Source: Primula veris (taxonomy: Eukaryota > Streptophyta > Magnoliopsida > Ericales > Primulaceae). From it: a stretch of DNA of 64,000 nucleotides. The notes under the pieces are model-generated. The model was not told the DNA's origin. It searched no databases and was given only the letters and a program-made list of their open reading frames with translations. Positions within the stretch are counted from its first letter, which is position 1, and every line of letters begins with the position of its first letter. The stretch lies in assembly GCA_963682055.1 (NCBI GenBank), contig OY821747.1, positions 24,674,126 through 24,738,125 of the forward strand, read 5' to 3'. A program made the position numbers and the translations under genes. Below, piece after piece: positions 46,903 to 58,056 of this stretch.

Positions 46903-47150
46903 AAATCCTCTGAAAGCGAGAGGCACAAAAGTCCTCCGTAAACGAGAGGCACTAAAGTCCTCCGAAAGCGCGATGCACAAAAGTCCTCCGAAAGCAAGAG
47001 GCACAAAAGTCCTCCGAAAGCGAGAGGCACAAAAGTCCTCCGAAAGGGAGAGGCCCAAAAGTTCTTCGAAAGCGAGAGGCACAAATGTCAAATGTCCTCC
47101 GAAAGCGAGACGTACAAAAGTCCTCTGAAAGCGAGGGGCACAAAAACAAC
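46903..47150. repeat. Tandem array, about 9 copies of a 26-bp unit
   Basis: Unit AAAGTCCTCCGAAAGCGAG plus AGGCACA. Just behind it (47145-47425) AACTCGGGTAAATCCC-like motifs recur, resembling the 54-bp array of the Tat element at 10724. This fits the 3' untranslated part of a Tat-like element. Confidence 0.85.
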
Positions 47151-48001
47151 TCGGGTGTATCCCAAAAAAAAAAAAATTAATAAAAATATGAGAGCAAGGC
47201 AGAGAAAATAAAATTCTAAAGTCCTATATATCAAAGGCAACTCAAGTAAATCACAAAGAGAAAGAAGACAAGTCGTTGGAACCAAGACCGAGAAAAAATC
47301 AACAACTAAAGTTCTCAGAAGTAAGGCAACTCGGGTAAATCCCACCCGAACAGCATATGCAAAGTTACGAGAATTTTCTTTAATACAAGGCAGATAAATA
47401 TGCAAAAACTAAAGTGAGACACTTCGGGTAAATCCTGAGGAAAAAAAAAAGCATATTATGCAAATCCCGGCAAGATGAAAGGTAGAAAAGAAATAATTCA
47501 ATAAATACAAATAGAGGCAAAGAAAAGACTCAATTGTCCACATGTAATTAGAAAGAAACGTGATTAATAAGTCCACTATACTCAGTAGAAACTACTGAGA
47601 ACAATGGACAGGGTGAGTAGAGGAGTATACCACAGGATCACATCAAAACAATAGGTGATTCAGTATAAATCTCTATCATCAAAATGAGAAAAACTCAAGT
47701 ATATTTTTCAATCACACATATAACAAACTACATAAAAGAAATTAAAAGATTCATTACCGCACACGAGTAATGAGCAATTAAGAAATAAATTCAGACCATG
47801 TGATCTCTACGAGACATATTTGCTTGGAAAGAATATTTCGGCCTTAACAAGCGTGTTTCTCAAAGTAACAGCTCGGGCTGAGCCATGAAATAAAAATGAT
47901 AGCCAAGCCGAATAAGATCCGGATACGCTAGTCGTGCAATACATTCTCTGGTTGGGAAGTCGTCGAACATATAGCTCTATAACGCAAGTGAACTTCGTCA
48001 T

Positions 48002-48013
48002 GAAGCTGGGGAG
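48002..48013 (+). other. Polypurine tract before LTR B
   Basis: GAAGCTGGGGAG directly before the LTR start at 48018, as expected for a 3' LTR. Confidence 0.6.
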
Positions 48014-48017
48014 TACT

Positions 48018-48762
48018 TGATACGACATAAAAAGTATTCGGCCCAATTAAGAAAAGCCCAATTGAATAGTAAAACCTATTTTTTCCATATAAATACTAAT
48101 ATTTCCCTTCGGAAAAAAGGGCTTTTTCTCTGGGGCTCTCATCTCTTCTAAGCTGCCGATATCTGTTCATATACATAGATACATACAAAATATATATAGA
48201 AGGAGAGGGAAATGATATACAGGGACGGGATTGATTCATACATATACAAGGCTATATACATACATCCACATACATATATATACAACCGCATACACAGTGG
48301 TGACCCGTAGCCGCCAAGGCAAATCTTCCTCTGGTCGGAATATTCGTTCACCGCTGTCCCGTCACGAGTCACACGCCTCTAGCCTATACCCCCAGAGCAG
48401 GCTATCACACTTCCTCCTTTTAGTTACAAAGATACAAATTAGTTAATTCATAGGCAGGATAATACCATTGCAGCAGCCAACTATTTTGTCATATGGCCAC
48501 ATGACATACCAATAGCTTTATAAATTGGTTAACTCATTTAATTATTAGTGGAACTCACCACTAAAACTAGGTCCAAGTACCAGTAACCGATCCATGTGGG
48601 AACCGTGCTTGTTAACGAAAAAGGTCCAAACAGACTTTGGGAATCATCAATATGGGTGGCCGTAGTATCGCTTGGCCGATCATACACGGTCACCGCTAAC
48701 ATCTCGACAGACCCTTCTTTCTTAAATAAAAACAATAGCCCCTCGTGAAGGTTCATGCTTCA
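48018..48762 (+). repeat. Tat-type LTR B
   Basis: Begins TGATACGACAT. It has a polypurine tract in front (3' LTR character) and yet is followed by a decayed primer-binding site and about 390 bp of leader (to about 49160) that match the leader behind LTR A. Confidence 0.75.
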
Positions 48763-49159
48763 TTAAATGACATCGTCTGTGTGAAACCATCTGACAAACC
48801 GGTTTAGTGGCACTTTATTGCCCGGTTATGTAGTTTGATTTTCCGAACACACGAACTCAACAAGCAAAATTTTTTTACTCAGATTAAAAACGCTCATAAT
48901 TGTATTTGTATCAGATTCATAAACTCTTTACTAGAAATAAACAAATTACCCGAGCTAGCATGTTCCTTACAGTATTTTTATAAACTTTGATGTGGAGCAT
49001 TTTTCATATGATCACCTTTTGTTTAAAAAGATAAATTTGGTCTAAGGACCGAACAGTTTCTAAAATCTCATGGGAATCAGTATGTCCGAACGACTGTACT
49101 CATATACTAAAACGATTAAATACGCATCGAAGTAGAAACATTGATTGTAAACATATTTC

Positions 49160-49605
49160 CTCAAATATATATTAATATCAAAAACATGCTTTAACATAAA
49201 GAATATAAATGATACTGAAATTGACTAAATTCCTTAGACGAGTTGATTATTAAACAATAACTATTAAACGATATTTGTCCCACCACCTCTACCTCTGGCT
49301 AAATGGGGCACTTCGTTCACAAGGTATAATGTGCATCGCATGTGACTCGACGAAAGAGGTATCGAGCCACGGTTGAGCCGTCGGTAGTGCGGAACTCTGT
49401 CTCGATATGTATGCATATGTGAGTGTGTGATTGTGTATATGACATATTATATATTTTTTCATTCTTGAAAAATAGTTATATATATAGTTTTATAACAAGA
49501 AAACAATAACTTACAATTCAACAATGTCATCATTGTCGAATATTAAATTTTGTAAGTTACAAATACAATTTGCATTCAAACCAAAATTCAATAAAACTTC
49601 CAACA
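49160..49605. repeat. 3' LTR remnant of the outer element
   Basis: Matches 43005-43455; the first roughly 75 bp of the LTR are replaced by the Tat leader, which points to a deletion or recombination there. Confidence 0.65.
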
Positions 49606-49610
49606 ACAAT

Positions 49611-50608
49611 TACCAAAATAGTTTGATTGAAGTGGCGGATCCATTGGATCCCTAGTGTCCACATTGATATCGATAAAATTCTTCTCAGTTGATATCTGTT
49701 TAGCTTTAATTAAGCATACAATAACCACTAAAAAAAATACTCAAATAGCGACGGGATCAATGACAGTATTTTTTGTTACGAGCTTATTAATGACGGTTTT
49801 TGTGACGGATTTGTGACAGTTTAGTCAATTTGCGACAGATTTGTGACAGCTTTTTAAATTAGCGACAGACTTGTGACAGATTTTGTCTCTCACTAAATCA
49901 AACATTATTTAACATAAGCAGTTGTTACCATAAAGGTCGATACGCAAGTAGTGCTCTCCAATTTATTTTTATTTTCCAAGTAAGCAAGCACCGATTTTCT
50001 AAGGGTGGCAATATTCTCACGCAAAAGTATGAACGGGCCTAAAAGTATATCGGTAGGATGAGTCATACCATAAATTGGTAAATCTTTATTACTGGGATCT
50101 CTGATTTGCATTATGAAGCTTTTAGGGTAAACTCTTCCGAGCTCCTTTTGTTGAATAATAAAACTCTTATGGAAAGATGGAGTTAACTCAGGAGGTAATA
50201 CGACGTTGTCTCCAGTCTTGCGTATATACGCCCACGAATGCATAAACATGGATATGGAATTTTCATCCATTACACCATGGTGTGCCGCATAACCGATACA
50301 AAAGCCAATATTCTTAAATATAGTGATATGTAGGGTCATCACCGGGTAATGAGTTTTGGTAGTTGGAAAATCTGGTATAAAAAATGCAACTCATCAGATT
50401 TACGAAACTCGTTTCCAAAGAGAAAATAAAATTCGGCTTTTGTTTCTGCTACAGTGAGGGAAACCCCATCACCACTATAATATTGGACTACAAGTGTGTC
50501 AGAATATTGTGGCCACCTAAGGTTTCCCGCTAGAGGGATATAATGTTGGAGAGTGCGCGAAGGTGAGTTTTTCAACCTTGAAATGAGAATCAAAGGTTGG
50601 CTCGGGAT
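49611..50608 (-). pseudogene. BAHD copy 5, middle segment
   Basis: Carries PVMTLHITIF, AAHHGVMDENS (HXXXD kept, but the following GKS is ENS), SWAYI, and IPLAGNLRWPQ. It is broken by a roughly 170-bp CACTA-like insertion at 49736-49905 and by a frameshift near 50380. On the left it continues the frame of 42709-42928 across the retroelement. Confidence 0.9.
49736..49905. mobile_element. CACTA-like terminal fragment
   Basis: Begins CACTAAAAAAAATAC and contains repeated TGTGACAG / GCGACAGA motifs as in CACTA subterminal regions. The homologous site in copy 2 (near 34910) lacks it. The other end is not a clean CACTA terminus. Confidence 0.5.
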
Positions 50609-51508
50609 CAGTGGCGGAACCATACTATGACCAGGGGTTGCTACCACAATCCCACAATTTTTAATAATTTGATTTTTTTTCTATAGTGTTTTTCCGAATA
50701 ATTTGTATATAGAGCATTTCGCCAACCACTTAAATTTTATTTTCATCAAACCCTTTCAAAATTATATTATTTTTGTAATTACATACTACGTATTTCGTAC
50801 AGATCACTATATAAAAAGTAACAATTATAAATTAATATCAATGCCTTATTTTCTAAATTAATCAAATCATTGTTACAAAAATTAGTCAAATTATTGTTAC
50901 AAAATTTACAAAAGAAAATAAAATTCTCAAAATTAAGATCAAGTATTTTTGTATTTATTCCAACAACTATTTATGCAACAAAATCATGTATTTTTAATTT
51001 AGAGAAAATGATAAAGTTAAAAAAATCTTATAAAAAAAATAATTTTGATAAGTATGTTGTTCATACACTATGAAATTTGTCAAGAATAATTTATAAAATT
51101 ACGTAAACATTTTTTTAAAATCTTTACAATTTGATAGAATATAGACAAATAATAATAATATTGTAATTTTATGTACACGATATTTTAAAATTTAAGTATT
51201 AAATACAACTAAGTTTGACTCTTAACGTTCTCTTTATTAATTATATTTTTGAGCTCCTTTTTTTTAGTTTATCAACAAAGAAAATAGCCTATTCTTTTTT
51301 TCGGAACCGACTCGTTAGCTAATCAAAAAACTCAGTCATATAGGTGACAGTCTAAAAATATATTTATTTTGAAAAAAAAACACTACAAAAAATGGTGATT
51401 TCGTTTTTGTAAGAATGAGAATTTTCAACCGACCATAATTTAAGAAAATTTGGATTGACGGTTTTAATTTAACAACCCTAAAATTATTGTTCTGGCTTCG
51501 CTCCACTC
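50609..51508. mobile_element. hAT (Tip100-like) non-autonomous element in copy 5
   Basis: CAGTGGCGGAACC at the left; TTCTGGCTTCGCTCCACT, its imperfect complement, at the right. About 900 bp, no transposase. The target duplication is not clear. A CACTACAAAAAATGG motif at 51381 may be another nested end. Copy 2 (near 37138) lacks the insertion. Confidence 0.65.
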
Positions 51509-51638
51509 CGCTCTTCAAGTTCATAGAAAAAAAGGCCAGATGTGGGATTTAGATCCAACCAAATATTATCAAGGAATGTAAGTGGAAGTGAAAAATTTGA
51601 AAGATTGGTGCCACACTACAATCTTCAAGAATTTTCAT
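51509..51638 (-). pseudogene. BAHD copy 5, 5' segment with start codon
   Basis: Minus-strand ATG at 51638, then MKILEDC-like sequence with small lesions. It joins the middle segment if the hAT is removed. Confidence 0.75.
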
Positions 51639-53971
51639 GGAGCTTGGCATTTTATTTTGAATGAGAGAGGATTCTAATATGTGGATCTGGTGACAATTTT
51701 TTTTTTGCAATTTATTATTTTTTTCAAAATATCTTTACTAACTGTAGTAATGACTAGATGCGGTGATTGTGGTCACAATTTAGCATGCGAGATTTCTGTC
51801 CATGAATTAAAATGCGTGCCAGAATTGCAGACTTGGAGTTTGCATTCTAAAAACCAAGATACAAAAAGAAATTAATGACGACTTGGTAGTATGATGTCCG
51901 TATGCAAGAAAAATTAAGTGACCGTTGTATAAATTTGCACCTCCTATAATCTTTAATTGTAACAGTTTTATTTCTGTAAATTGTTAAAAACAACAATTTA
52001 TTCATATTCCCACTTGACATTAATTTTAATCTTATTTGACACTCGTAATTGCGATACAAAAATTCGCCCCCGTTGGTTTTATTGTGCCCACAAAATCATT
52101 CTCAAAAGACATTTAAATGCAATATGGCTGTGATCCATTTTTGCTGCTTTTAAAAATTCAAAACAGACTGTCTTGAATTTGTCAGGCAGTAAAAATGTGT
52201 AATTTTATATGTTATATTTTTGTTTTAATGTTTTGTAATCATGATCGAACGATTAACACTACCGTGAATCTAGTCAATTATTATTTAGGGTGTATCACAC
52301 TAAAACCTAACACACATTAATGAACCCAAAAATATCTATCATAAAATTAATTCAAAATTAAAACTAAAAAATATTAAAAAACTAATACATGTTAATAAAT
52401 TTAAAAATATTTAGGTTTAAATTAATTTATCCAAAAATTTAACACATATTAATGAATCTAAAATCGAATAAGAATTGATTTTTGTTGCCTTTAATTTTTT
52501 ATGGCCAGTCAAAATCAAAAGAGGAAAATTTAAATAAAAGTCAATGTCACGAGGCCCACGATACGTTGTCATTATATACTAAATGACGTAGCTGATTATG
52601 GGTTTCTTCTTTTTCTTTTGAACATTGGAACCGGATAATATATTTTTAAGAAAATTGACATTGTGACAATATAATTGGGTGAAAATTGAATGGGTGAGAT
52701 TACAGAGTAAAAGTTGTATTGTTTTACTCGATTATTATTACAAAATCTAGATGACGAGTGTGGGAGTAAAATATTGATTTTATATATATATATACACTAG
52801 TAATGTATCTTATATGTTGTGTGTACCGCACAAAACATTAACAATAGTTATAGTTATAATATAAATATGTGAATAATAGAAAAAAATTTAGTTTAAAATT
52901 TAAAACAATTTTTGTTTGTTAAAGAGTGATAAATAATTTTATATTTTTATGGAAATATGATATTATTGTAATTAATGTATGAGTATTTTTTTTAAAAAAA
53001 TAGCTAAATTGGACAGACACATTTGACTTGGTTTGGATATATATATATATATATAATGTAATAAAATAAAAGAACTACAAAATAAAAGTTTACAGTACAT
53101 CCCGATGAAAAGAAATATTGTAAGCATGGCATAATTCAAAAAAAAAAAATTCCCTTGTAAGTTTGTCTATCGATCGGCTTATATATATAGTCATAGTATA
53201 ACTTAATTTATTTTGAACGAAAAAATTAATGACAAAATTTCTCTCTCTGTTGTACTCGTGAGTCATGATATCAATAGTCTGGCAATCTTACATGATAGAC
53301 GACTAGTGAGACATACTAGACCCCGGTGAAAAATTACTAGTCAATTTGTACCAACTCATGGAAAGTGACAGAATGAATTTATTAAACAAGAGAATAAATG
53401 CAAGAGATCTTACGTTCATTACTTATAATTGATCAATGAATAAATAGGAAAAAAAATTACTATCATTTATCTTTTGCAAGTTTTGCAAGTTTATAATTAG
53501 CATCAACCGCACAGACTTTAGCTAGCTTTTGCAAGTTTTTAAGCAAGTAAAGTGACTGATATGATATTGAAAGAAAGAGATACATGTTTATCAAATCTAG
53601 AACTTCAATTACATTCAGGCTAGAGCGTCATTAAAACTCAGATTTTACTTTACCTTCTAACTAAACTACTTTATAAACAAACAATACAAAGCTGAGCTTA
53701 AAAAAGCGGTTAACTAGTTGAAAGTCCTATGATTTTGAACTTAAACCCATTCATCAAAGAATTTAATCTGTGTGGTTTCAAACTTGTTGAAGTCCTATGC
53801 AACTTATCTCATGATCTTCCTTGATAGTTTATTGATTATTTATTCATAGAGATTCCTATATTATATGTCAATTCTTTTCATGGGTGATATGCATCTATGT
53901 AGTAAAGGAAAACAACTTTATTTACAAAAACAGCAAATTAGTAGTACAGAAAAAAAATTCATAACAATTAA
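51639..53971. other. Intergenic
   Basis: AT-rich; contains the dispersed repeat at 52790-53045 and short TA tracts at 52780 and 53040. No gene recognised. Confidence 0.5.
52790..53045. repeat. Dispersed repeat, inverted partner of 44830-45095
   Basis: See the partner. The complement ends ATTACTAGT, which would fit a Helitron CTAG end, but a hairpin was not confirmed. Confidence 0.6.
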
Positions 53972-55303
53972 CTACAAAGCATGAATCTCATTATTAAAAA
54001 TCTTGGCAAAAGCTTCAGCTTCATCTTTATTCAAGGCTATCCCGATCTCAATTCCACCATTGCCATCTCTATCATCCGAAAGGTAAAAAGCAAAGCCTTT
54101 ATCAATCGATACCATCTCAACTTTCTTTGGCTTTCCCCAACCAAAATCGGTTTTATACATCTCAAACTGCGGTGAACCTCCGAGCCCAATAAAACCCGCA
54201 AAATTCTGGTATACGGTAGGAGTAATATCCCTTACCTTTTCACTCAATTTTACTAACCCCTCATTTAGTGTAGCAAGCTCTTCTATCGTTCGCTCAACGG
54301 CGACGAAAAATCCATTTTGAGATAAAAACTCTTCTGTGTTCCCATAAGGTGTGCACCACAATACACAGTTCCCAAAATAGTTTGGTGGAGGTGGCGGGTC
54401 CAATCGAGCCCGAACATCAACATTGATACCGACAAAAGCTTTCTCAGTCGATATCTTTTTGGCCTTAATTAAACATACCATTGTATAAGCAGTTGTGACC
54501 ATGAAAGTCGATACACGAGTAGTGCTCTTCAATTTGTTTTTCTTTCCTAAGTAAGCAATCACAGATTTCTTCAAATTGGCAATATCTTCTCGTGTAAGTA
54601 TGAATGTACCTAATAAGATCTCGGGTGGAGGAGTCATGTCATACACCGCTAAATCCCGACCATCTGTTCTCTTTCCAATGTTGGTTGGATGAGTCTTTTC
54701 GAGCTCCTCATGTTGTTTGACAAAACTCCTGTCGAAAAACGGAGATAATTCAGAAGGTAAAACAGGATTATTACCGTTCTTGCATATATACGCCCACGAA
54801 TGTATAAACATGGATATGGATTTTCCATCCATGACACCATGGTGTGCCACGTAACCGATACAGAACCCTGTATCCGGAAACAAAGTGACTTGCAGAGTAA
54901 TCACAGGGGCTTGAGTTACAGAAGTCTGGTAATTTGGTAAAAGTGAGCGCAATTCATCAGATTTCCTGAACTCGTATCCGGAAAGAGAGTGAAAATAAGC
55001 GTATGTCTCCGCTATTGTGAGAGAAATACCGTCGCCAGTACAATACTGTACGACTGGTGTTTCGGAATCTTGGGGCCATGCCAGTTGTCCAGCGAGTGGG
55101 AGAAAATGCTCGAGAGTATGTGATAGCGAGTTTTTCAATCTAGAAACGATAGAGGAAGTTAGTTCGGGCTCTGAAAATTTATAGAAAAATAGCCGAGAGG
55201 TTGGGTTCATGTACAACCAAATCTTATCAAGAAAGGTAAGAGGAAGTGAAAAACTTGAAGGTGAGGCATTTGGGGTCACACTACAAGTTTCAAGGATATT
55301 CAT
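53972..55303 (-). CDS. BAHD acyltransferase, copy 6 (intact)
   Basis: 443 codons, one exon. HXXXD is H155-GVM-D159 in AHHGVMDGKS; the Gly after His sets this type apart from copies 1, 3, 4 and 7 and groups it with pseudogenes 2 and 5. YFGNC at 309-313, DFGWG at 386-390. SLPLTFLDKIWLYMNP (19-34) is the usual N-terminal block. Best guess: acyl-CoA-dependent acyltransferase on a flavonoid or phenolic glycoside. It is the only intact gene of its type here. A TATA box lies about 55 bp upstream. Confidence 0.9.
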   Translation of the reverse strand: MNILETCSVTPNASPSSFSLPLTFLDKIWLYMNPTSRLFFYKFSEPELTSSIVSRLKNSLSHTLEHFLPLAGQLAWPQDSETPVVQYCTGDGISLTIAETYAYFHSLSGYEFRKSDELRSLLPNYQTSVTQAPVITLQVTLFPDTGFCIGYVAHHGVMDGKSISMFIHSWAYICKNGNNPVLPSELSPFFDRSFVKQHEELEKTHPTNIGKRTDGRDLAVYDMTPPPEILLGTFILTREDIANLKKSVIAYLGKKNKLKSTTRVSTFMVTTAYTMVCLIKAKKISTEKAFVGINVDVRARLDPPPPPNYFGNCVLWCTPYGNTEEFLSQNGFFVAVERTIEELATLNEGLVKLSEKVRDITPTVYQNFAGFIGLGGSPQFEMYKTDFGWGKPKKVEMVSIDKGFAFYLSDDRDGNGGIEIGIALNKDEAEAFAKIFNNEIHAL

Positions 55304-55351
55304 AGAACTTGGATTTTTTCTAGAATGAGGAAATCTAAGTTAGATCTGGTG

Positions 55352-55362
55352 ATTTTATATAA
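55352..55362 (-). promoter_or_regulatory. TATA box of BAHD copy 6
   Basis: Minus-strand TTTATATAAAA, about 50-60 bp before the ATG. Confidence 0.5.
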
Positions 55363-58056
55363 ATTTTTCAATATAATGTTTTTCTTTAAAACTTATTTGT
55401 ACAGGCACAATGAGGACCACACGTACAATAAATGTGGTCAAAGTTTGTCCAGCTCTCTGTGTTGTCTTGAATTTGAAACCCAGAAACAGAAACACTAAAA
55501 AATTTTATCACGAACAAAAATATCAAGACCCCTACCTGTGCTATTCTAGTTGTGTACGTAATTGACCCATTGCTTCTTAATTATTGGCTTTTTTTTTATC
55601 CAGATCAATAAACAACTCTTGTGGATGTCACAAAACAATATATAATAGCTATGCAGATGAGCAGCAAATCTTGTGCATGTGATACGTTATTTTCTAAATA
55701 ATTTTATGGCTAATAAAATAAAATAGGAGTAGATACACTTTTAGTATTAATTTGCAACAATAAATTTCATACTCCAAAAGCATTGTATGTGAGCACCAAC
55801 ATCCGCCTCAATATCATCCTCTTCATATAAAACACACATCCAACACCTTCTTAAATTTAACAATTCATTTTATATGCTTACAAATATATCCCGTTCTTTA
55901 TCCAGGGCATCTATTACTGTAATATATAGTAATACTAATATTTTCTCATTCCCACACATAAATTTGGTTGAAAGTTAATTTTTTCTTGATTTTTCAACAT
56001 TTCAAACACGTGGCCGGAAAATGATTTTAAGTTAATTTTCATTGGTTTTACTTTTTTTTCTTTTATTTTTTTGCGTGACAATTTATGAGTTTCAAACACA
56101 CACTTAGTGTGAAAACCACATCAAAATGATGTGATGGTGCCATGGTGCACTACGTTTGATATGGTTATAATGAAGAATTATATCTTTGGCGGATATCCGT
56201 TTTAATCTGAACAAAAATAATGTCAATAATTATCGCGCCAAACATGTTTTCGTTTATGAACCATGTTGACAATTGGATTACCGTGTCATCTATTTAGAGG
56301 TAGACAGAAAATGTAGATATAGATGTTGGGAAATCAATGCACACATATAACGAACAATAAAGGTAAAACACAAAACACTTTTAACGAGATTAATCCAACA
56401 ATGACTACTTTTTCGGAATCGCTGCAAGTGGCTTTATATTAATATTATAAATAATATTACAATTTATGTAATGTAACTTGATCACAAACTTATGATTATC
56501 TCACAAATAGAACTCTTTCTTATAATATTATTTCTTATCTCTTTTGTTTGATAGTAAAATACAAACAATACGAGATAATTAGTGAAAATAAGCAAAATAT
56601 ATTTGGTTTTACAACTCAGGAATAGAGGACGCAAGTGAATAACGCCGGACGGTGAGATAAAAAAAAAAAAAAAAAGGGAGAACACGAAGAAGAAAGAGTA
56701 ATTGAAATGGTCAAATAAGGTGAGCACTCAGAATTAAATTATTTTAGGCACATGATAAAGTTTGATACGAATGAACCCACAGTTAAGTTAAAGTGGTCTC
56801 TTTATTTTTCTCGAAATACTACTTCCTTTTACTAACTCTATCGAAAGAGACATGATGAATTAAGTAAACACTAGAATCAATGAATATCTTATGAATTGGA
56901 ATTATTAGGAAATCCAAAATCAAGGTTCTTTAAAATATTGCTGATTTCATGTTGAATATGAAAATACATTTTCACAATTACTTTTTCGGCCAAGTCACAT
57001 ATCATGACATAATGAGTGATGATATTTATCACGCTACAAGTATCACTAAACATTTCGGAGATTTAAAATTTGATTATGAGCATTTTAGTCTTTTCATTAT
57101 CTAAAATAAGAATCTAAATGTATTTCAGTATGCAAAACTTTCTTATTTGGTTGCAGCTTTTTAGTTAAAGAAATGACTAGACAAACCTTAGCTAATACCT
57201 TTTAAGCAAAAAAATAAGTTATTTAATGAAAAGGATATGTTAATAATTTTTAAAAAATTCAAACAATCTTGAAACTAAGCTTAAAAGTCGTTGACAAAAA
57301 AGCCTCTCCATATTCTACAACTTGTTTATAGCTTTTGTTTTTCTTCTTCTAACTAGTCACAACTTGCAACAACTTTGTAAGTAGGTCTAGATCCGAGTTG
57401 AGACTAATTCTATTCAAACTCAGCTCGTTAATTTACTAAATGATCCCTGAAATCTTATTCAGACTTGACTCTCGTTTATATACGAGCTCAACCCGAATTT
57501 GTTCACCACGAGCTTTATCTGAACACGTTTTCGGACAAATTTAGCATCGTTTTGCTAAAAAAAAAATTGTACTTGGCTAAAATTAATTTTAATATAAGGA
57601 ATACTACATTTAATTGTTGTGAGTTTAGTTTTAGTTAAATTTATTACAACATTACCATTATATTTGATAAATGTTATGTATATAAACAGTAATTTATAGG
57701 AGGAAAAAATACTAAAATAATTAAACGAGTTTTTAGACGAATCTGAGTCTGTTTTTGTTCAGGCTCGGCTCATTAATAAATAAACGTGCATGAATCAAGT
57801 CTTTACCAAGCCGAACAGAAGCTTCTTTATAAACGGCTCGGTTTATTTATAGCCCTAGCTATAACACTGTTAAAAACTGGATTCCAATTTAGCAAATTAA
57901 AAATACAAGAAGCAAAAGAAAATAAAGGAAGAATGCTTATGTTGGATTAACGTTTAAGTTATTCATACGGAGTTACTAGCTTTTGACCCTGGAAATAAAA
58001 TCGAACGATTCGGATTCAGTAATTCCGATTGAATCATCTACAGCAATTCCCACTGC
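55363..58056. other. Intergenic
   Basis: AT-rich, no gene; contains a small hAT element at 57382-57857 and an A tract at 56661-56677. Confidence 0.5.
57382..57857. mobile_element. Small hAT-like element
   Basis: TAGGTCTAGATCC at the left, TTTATAGCCCTA at the right, with GCTCGGCTC/CGAGCTCAACCC-type subterminal repeats. Same style as 39129-39797. Target duplication not convincing. Confidence 0.5.

Larger units (their letters stand above)
42929..49605. mobile_element. 6.7-kb LTR retroelement, nested, inserted in BAHD copy 5
   Basis: Starts TGATGGGTAC, ends CTTCCAACA, with 5-bp target duplication ACAAT at 42924-42928 and 49606-49610. Joining the flanks restores the sequence of copy 2 exactly at this point. 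The ends carry direct repeats (43005-43455 and 49160-49605). The interior holds a hAT element and Tat-type LTR pieces; no gag-pol of the outer element is readable. Confidence 0.8.

Noticed and set aside
46903..47150. 26-bp array as a CRISPR
   Set aside because: No variable spacers; the array lies in a retroelement 3' region.
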